From Thermoplasmata archaeon (GTDB lineage: Archaea > Thermoplasmatota > Thermoplasmata > Lutacidiplasmatales > UBA184), in contig JAKIWE010000004.1 of the NCBI GenBank assembly GCA_022750195.1, positions 124,001-188,000 on the forward strand: a stretch of 64,000 nucleotides of DNA, written 5' to 3'. Shown piece by piece: positions 60,266-64,000 of this stretch. The first letter of the stretch is position 1. The number at the start of each line of letters is the position of its first letter. The position numbers and the translations under genes are program-made. The notes beneath the pieces were generated by a model that did no database searches, was not told where the DNA came from, and saw nothing but the letters and a program-made list of their open reading frames with translations.

Positions 60266-61044
60266 GAGCTCCTCCCCGGGCCCCATCCGAACGCGACGAG
60301 GCCCTCCGTCAGCGCCGGCCCACGGAGCCGCTCCGAGCCGACCCCAAGGGCGTCGAGCCGCTCGTGAAGGTCGCGCAGGCGTCGCTCGAGCTGGAGCGAG
60401 GCGCTCGGGGAGCCCGAGGGTCCGCCGACCGCCAGCAGGACGTCGCGACGTCGGCGGTGGCGGCCGAGCAGTCGGACCATCTCGACGTAGCCGTCGCGGG
60501 CCCGTTGTTCGTCGGAGCCGAGAGTGACAGGGAGGGGTACGAACGGCCGGGTCCCCAGCGGGAGGCCGCGCACCAGCAGGGCAACGCCGCCGTCGAGGGA
60601 GCCGAGGAGCTGCCGATAGGCCGTGAACAGCTCGCGGGCGTTCGCGGGCGGGAGGAAGGCGACCGGGATCCCCTCGGCGCGAAGCATGCCGACCAGGACG
60701 CCCCCGGGGACGGCGGCGAGGGCCCGACCGCTCGCGATCGACGGACGATGGCGAGCCCGGGGCCTACCGCCGGCGCCACCCCGTCGACGCCAGGTCCACC
60801 CCAGGTAGTCGGCGAGGCGACGATCGAAGGGAGGGCCGTCGGTGGGACGGACCCCCACGACGAAGCCCACGGCGAGGAACGGCAGCCACAACCAGGGGCT
60901 GACAAAGCCCGCGACGACCGCTCCAGCCGCCGCGTAGGCGAGGAACTTGAGGGCGTCGCGGCCGGAGGGGAACGGTCCGAGCGAGGGAGAACGGGGCACG
61001 GCGGCCTGGAGCCGGAGCACCGGCGGAGCCGTAGGGTCGGTCAT
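60262..61044 (-). CDS. VirB3/PrgI-like membrane protein fused to a VirB4 N-terminal-like domain
   Basis: 260 aa. Two close TM helices (about residues 31-65, FLAYAAAGAVVAGFVSPWLWLPFLAVGFVVGV) match the VirB3/PrgI layout. The C-terminal 150 residues resemble the substrate domain at the start of VirB4/TraC: ELFTAYRQLLGSLDGGVALLVRGLPL, a Tyr-Glu-Met helix, and LERRLRDLHERLDALGV. The VirB4 function thus appears split over two genes. The long frame upstream overlaps the VirB6-like gene and is spurious; the ATG at 61044 overlaps its stop as ATGA. Confidence 0.7.
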   Translation of the reverse strand: MTDPTAPPVLRLQAAVPRSPSLGPFPSGRDALKFLAYAAAGAVVAGFVSPWLWLPFLAVGFVVGVRPTDGPPFDRRLADYLGWTWRRRGGAGGRPRARHRPSIASGRALAAVPGGVLVGMLRAEGIPVAFLPPANARELFTAYRQLLGSLDGGVALLVRGLPLGTRPFVPLPVTLGSDEQRARDGYVEMVRLLGRHRRRRDVLLAVGGPSGSPSASLQLERRLRDLHERLDALGVGSERLRGPALTEGLVAFGWGPGRSS

Positions 61045-62186
61045 GGGTCGGTGGCCGCGCGCGAGGCCACGCCTCCCCCGCTGCGGACGGGCGGGAATCG
61101 GTCGCGACTGCGCACGGCGTGGACGAGGCGGGGGACGTGGCGGAACAGGTGATGGGCGCCCCATCCGATCGCCTCCGAGCTCAGCGCCGGGATCGTCGCG
61201 GGGAGCGCGGTGCTCGTCGCGGTCCGGGCCAACGAGCTGGCGGTCGCTCCGCCCCCGCCGGCCCGACCGCCGGCCGCGACCGGCCGAAGGTACCCGCCTC
61301 CTCCCGCGGACGCGAGGAGCAGGCCGCGCTGGATCCCGCCGACGACCACCGACCCGCCGCCGGCGAACCCGGCCTCGCGCAGCTGGGCCCCGGCGAGGCT
61401 GATGAGGGAGGGGGCGGAGACGGCGACGGTGAGGTACCCGAGCAGCAGGAGGACGCTCGGCGAGCCGACGGCGAGCTCGAGCGGGACGACGACGACGCAC
61501 GGAAGGAAGCTGAGCTCGATGAACAACAGCCAGGCGCGCCGGGCCAGCGGGGCGAAGGTCGGGATCGGCCAGAGCAGGGTCGCCACCGGCAGGAGGACGA
61601 GGAGCACCGCGAGCATCGCGTCGCGCAGCGCAACGGCCGCCGCGAGGATCATCACGAGCGAGAACAGCAGGAACGTGACGACGAAGGCGAGCACGCCGTT
61701 GTCCCACGAGAAGCCGATCTCGCCGTACCCGCCGAGGTTCCCCCAGTGCTGCCACGCGCCCTGGTCGAACCCCTCGATCACCGGGTAGAGGCCTCCCGCG
61801 AGACCGAAGAGAGCGCCGGCGACGGGGAGCGTGAAGTTCGCGAGGACCGCGGCGACCACGAGCCGGGGGAGCAGGGCATGCGTCCGCTCGGCGAGGCGGG
61901 GCGAGGCGGCGCGGGCAAGGTAGAGCACGCCCACGCCGACCGCGACCAGCGCCAGCGCGGGGTCGACCACGTGCACGACGAGGAAGCTGCTGAAAGCGCC
62001 GGCGACGGCGAGGAAAGCGCCGGAACCGCCGCCGGTCGGAGCGAGCGTCGGGTACAGCGCCGCGGGAGCGAGCTCGGGGACGAGGAGGTTGTCGTAGGTG
62101 GGACCGAGGACCGCGGCGAGGAGCCCGGTGAGTCCGACGAAGATCCCGAAGAGGATCGACTGGATCACCTGGTTGAGGTCGACCAT
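61041..62186 (-). CDS. VirB6/TrbL/CedA-like polytopic channel protein
   Basis: 381 aa with about seven hydrophobic helices up to residue 265. The block LRDAMLAVLLVLLPVATLLWPIPTFAPLARRAWLLFIEL (about 188-226) is the recognisable VirB6/TrbL pattern shared with archaeal CedA-like proteins. A Gly/Ala-rich cytoplasmic or extracytoplasmic tail ends the protein. It would form the inner-membrane DNA or pilin passage. It starts 19 nt after the VirB2-like gene and overlaps the next by 4 nt. Confidence 0.75.
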   Translation of the reverse strand: MVDLNQVIQSILFGIFVGLTGLLAAVLGPTYDNLLVPELAPAALYPTLAPTGGGSGAFLAVAGAFSSFLVVHVVDPALALVAVGVGVLYLARAASPRLAERTHALLPRLVVAAVLANFTLPVAGALFGLAGGLYPVIEGFDQGAWQHWGNLGGYGEIGFSWDNGVLAFVVTFLLFSLVMILAAAVALRDAMLAVLLVLLPVATLLWPIPTFAPLARRAWLLFIELSFLPCVVVVPLELAVGSPSVLLLLGYLTVAVSAPSLISLAGAQLREAGFAGGGSVVVGGIQRGLLLASAGGGGYLRPVAAGGRAGGGGATASSLARTATSTALPATIPALSSEAIGWGAHHLFRHVPRLVHAVRSRDRFPPVRSGGGVASRAATDP

Positions 62187-62205
62187 CCCGCGGCTCCCGG
62201 TCGGC

Positions 62206-62583
62206 TCAGCCGCCGACGACCCACTTGGCGAGCGCGAAGAGGAGGCCGCTCAGAGCTGCGACGAACAGCAAGGTCCCCACGAGGGCGTCGCGCGCTCGGT
62301 CCTTCGCTTGCACCTTCTTGCTGAGGTCGTTCGAGAACCAGCTCAGCGCGACCCGGGTCCAGACGAGGGCGAGGAGCCCCCCACCGGCGGCGCCCACCAG
62401 CGTCACCAGGCGGCCGACGGCGGCGGAGAAGTTGCTCACGACCGAATCGTTCGCCGTCGCGGCGGGAAGGTGGAGGGGGAGAGAGGTCGAAGGCAGGTCG
62501 GTGAGCGGGGCGGCCGCCGCTAGCAGGAGGGCGACCGACAGCAGCGCGGTCGCTCCGGTCCCTGGTCCACGGGAGGCCGTCAT
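62206..62583 (-). CDS. VirB2-like two-helix pilin
   Basis: 125 aa. A signal-peptide-like hydrophobic stretch (about 11-27) is followed by a 25-residue spacer. Two TM helices (about 55-78 and 100-121) are separated by a short charged loop, SNDLSKKVQAKDRARDA. This hairpin with a basic cytoplasmic loop is the layout of VirB2/TrbC and of archaeal Ced/Ted pilins. The ATG at 62583 overlaps the upstream stop as ATGA, which excludes the longer in-frame extension. Confidence 0.65.
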   Translation of the reverse strand: MTASRGPGTGATALLSVALLLAAAAPLTDLPSTSLPLHLPAATANDSVVSNFSAAVGRLVTLVGAAGGGLLALVWTRVALSWFSNDLSKKVQAKDRARDALVGTLLFVAALSGLLFALAKWVVGG

Positions 62584-64000
62584 GCCGGTGAGCCCTCCGG
62601 CTCGGAGGCACCTCCCAGCGCCGATCCCGAAGGCCCTCCCTCGTCCCAGAAGAAGAGCGGCTCCTCGTCCGGGCCTGGCTCGGTCCGAACCCGGTGCGAC
62701 CGTTGCCATCGGCGGAGCGCGTCGTCGACCTGCGTTTCGGAGAGGCCGTCGTCCTCCGCCAGGAAGTAGAGCGTGGCCCGGTCGAGGCCCTCAGACTCCT
62801 GCAGGTAGCGACGTACGGCGTGCATCGCCTCCGCCGGGCTCCCCGGGCCTTCGCGGCGTCGGGTGCGGCGCCGGCGACGTGGCAGCAGGATGGCGGCGGC
62901 GACGCCCCCGGCTCCGAGGAGACCGACCAGCCAGGTGGGGTCCGAAACCGCGGGGGGCGAGGGGGAGGACGGCCCCGGCGCCGTCGGAGCCGGGACGGTG
63001 GGACCGACGGTCGCGACGACGGTGAGAACCGACTCGCCGCGACCCCCGAGCAGGTCGGTCACCAGAAGTCGGAGCTCGACGTAGCCGGCCGAGCGGGGAG
63101 TAAGCCCGAGCTGGACGGGGCCGGCGGTCGAGAGGTTGCCGACGAGGCGCTCGCCGTCGGTCGAAGTGAGCGCATAGGCATACGGTGGGTCGCCCCCGCC
63201 GAACTCAGCCGAAAGCACCGCCGGCGTCCCGACGACCAGGCCGGAGGGCGGCAGCAGCGAGAGCAGGAGCGGGGGGAGCACGCGGACCGTAAGGTTCGCC
63301 GAGGCCCACACCCCGGCCGCGTCCCTCGCCGTCGCGAGGAAGGTGAGGTTGCCACCGGCGAGGGCGGTCGCCTCCCAGCCGAACGCCCCGGAGCCGTTGA
63401 GGACGCCGGTCGACGGCCCCGTCGAGTTCACCGGCAGCGAGGCGGTCAAGCTCCAGCTGACCGGCGGGGAGCCACCGATCAGCTCACCGCCCACGCCGAA
63501 CCGTTCTCCGGGTTCCGAGAGCAACGCTCCGCTCGTCAGCGTGATCGACGGCGGCGGGTAGATCGCGGCGACCGGAGCCGTCGCGGCGAGCCGAACTCCG
63601 AGAGCGTCCTCGGCCGTGACGGTCACCCACAGCGTGCCCGCCAAGCCCGTCGTGACCGCCTCGAGGTACCAGCCGTCCGCCGGGAGCTCGGCGCTCCGGT
63701 TCTCCCCCCCTCCGACCGGAGCCCACCCGACGGAGAACGGAGGCACCGCCCCGGTGAGGTTCACGACGAACGGCACCGCCCGCCCCACATCTCCGACCGG
63801 CGAGCCGGTTCCGAGGACCAGGCGCAGGGGCCCCGCGACCGCGAGCGTAGCATCCGAGCCGACGCTCGTGCCGCCGAGGTCCGTCACCACGACGCGGATG
63901 TCGACGTTTCCCGGCAGCTGCGGCGTGACGGTCCAGTTCGGCCCGATCCCCGTTAGCCCGATCGAGCTCGTCCAGCTGACGAAGTACGGCGCCTCTCCTC
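62580..64000 (-). CDS. Ig-like surface protein with anchor and cytoplasmic helical tail (5' end beyond the window)
   Basis: At least 473 residues; the frame stays open to the window edge, so the N-terminus is outside. Several Ig/PKD-like units (PPFSVGW, PPVSWSLT, PPYAYALT strands) are followed by a Pro/Ser linker, one TM helix (TWLVGLLGAGGVAAAILL) and RRRRRTRRR. The roughly 85-residue tail (PAEAMHAVRRYLQESEGLDRATLYFLAEDDGLSETQVDDALRRW) looks like a helix-turn-helix. It is the first visible gene of the T4SS-like operon and could be a recognition or adhesion protein. It shares this design with the gene at 4548-7340. Confidence 0.7.
   Translation of the reverse strand, partial: GEAPYFVSWTSSIGLTGIGPNWTVTPQLPGNVDIRVVVTDLGGTSVGSDATLAVAGPLRLVLGTGSPVGDVGRAVPFVVNLTGAVPPFSVGWAPVGGGENRSAELPADGWYLEAVTTGLAGTLWVTVTAEDALGVRLAATAPVAAIYPPPSITLTSGALLSEPGERFGVGGELIGGSPPVSWSLTASLPVNSTGPSTGVLNGSGAFGWEATALAGGNLTFLATARDAAGVWASANLTVRVLPPLLLSLLPPSGLVVGTPAVLSAEFGGGDPPYAYALTSTDGERLVGNLSTAGPVQLGLTPRSAGYVELRLLVTDLLGGRGESVLTVVATVGPTVPAPTAPGPSSPSPPAVSDPTWLVGLLGAGGVAAAILLPRRRRRTRRREGPGSPAEAMHAVRRYLQESEGLDRATLYFLAEDDGLSETQVDDALRRWQRSHRVRTEPGPDEEPLFFWDEGGPSGSALGGASEPEGSPA

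Overview
The window is high-GC DNA (roughly two thirds G+C by eye) from an archaeon, most probably a Thermoplasmatota lineage; that placement is an inference. Archaeal signs seen directly are: tRNA genes without an encoded CCA; TATA-like boxes about 25-35 nt upstream of many start codons, suggesting leaderless mRNAs; pilin-like proteins with class III signal peptides; a hexulose-phosphate synthase/RraA fusion; AbrB-PhoU regulators; and many secreted proteins with Ig-like repeats and one C-terminal membrane anchor. No rRNA, CRISPR array, integrase or IS transposase was recognised.

Layout. 0-9 kb: a DUF457 membrane hydrolase, a SnoaL-like protein, a thioesterase, glyA, a large surface protein with a cytoplasmic winged-helix-like tail, an AlkA-type DNA glycosylase and thpR. 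9-13 kb: a VirD4/TraG-like coupling ATPase, a partner ORF, a gene-poor stretch with strong inverted repeats, and an HxlR regulator with a palindromic operator. 13.8-18 kb: a sarcosine/proline-oxidase-like flavoprotein operon ending in a degenerate glycerate-kinase-like gene. 18-24.8 kb: an AbrB-PhoU regulator, an Fe-alcohol dehydrogenase, small regulators, a frameshifted surface-protein gene and a beta-propeller protein. 25-29 kb: a flavin disulfide reductase, tRNA-Leu and a PstS-like binding protein with a pilin-type signal. 29-35 kb: an LsrF-like aldolase, an Lrp regulator, glutamine synthetase, an amidohydrolase and truA. 35-48 kb: pilins, a secreted phosphoesterase, a type IV pilus motor/platform operon, three further P-loop ATPases and a second PhoU regulator. 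48-53 kb: a class III nucleotide cyclase facing a cyclic-nucleotide-binding protein, a PD-(D/E)XK protein, an ArsR-SRPBCC-PhnB operon with clear operators, and a VapBC pair between tRNA-Glu and a copy of its 3' end. 53-58 kb: an antiporter, methyltransferases and the HPS-RraA fusion.

58.2-64 kb (minus strand) holds the most interesting system: a tightly overlapping operon resembling a type IV secretion or DNA-transfer machine. In transcription order it has an Ig-like surface protein with a cytoplasmic helical tail (5' end outside the window), a VirB2-like two-helix pilin, a VirB6/CedA-like polytopic channel protein, a VirB3/PrgI-like membrane protein fused to a VirB4 N-terminal-like domain, a small membrane protein, and the VirB4/HerA motor ATPase. 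Four of five junctions are 4-base ATGA/GTGA overlaps. The coupling ATPase at 9.0-11.6 kb, and the similarly built surface protein at 4.5-7.3 kb, may belong to the same machinery. No relaxase or integrase was seen, so a resident DNA-exchange apparatus and a mobile element are both possible.

Functions are assigned from recognisable motifs and family patterns, without database searches. Start codons were chosen from overlaps, TATA spacing and where homology begins.
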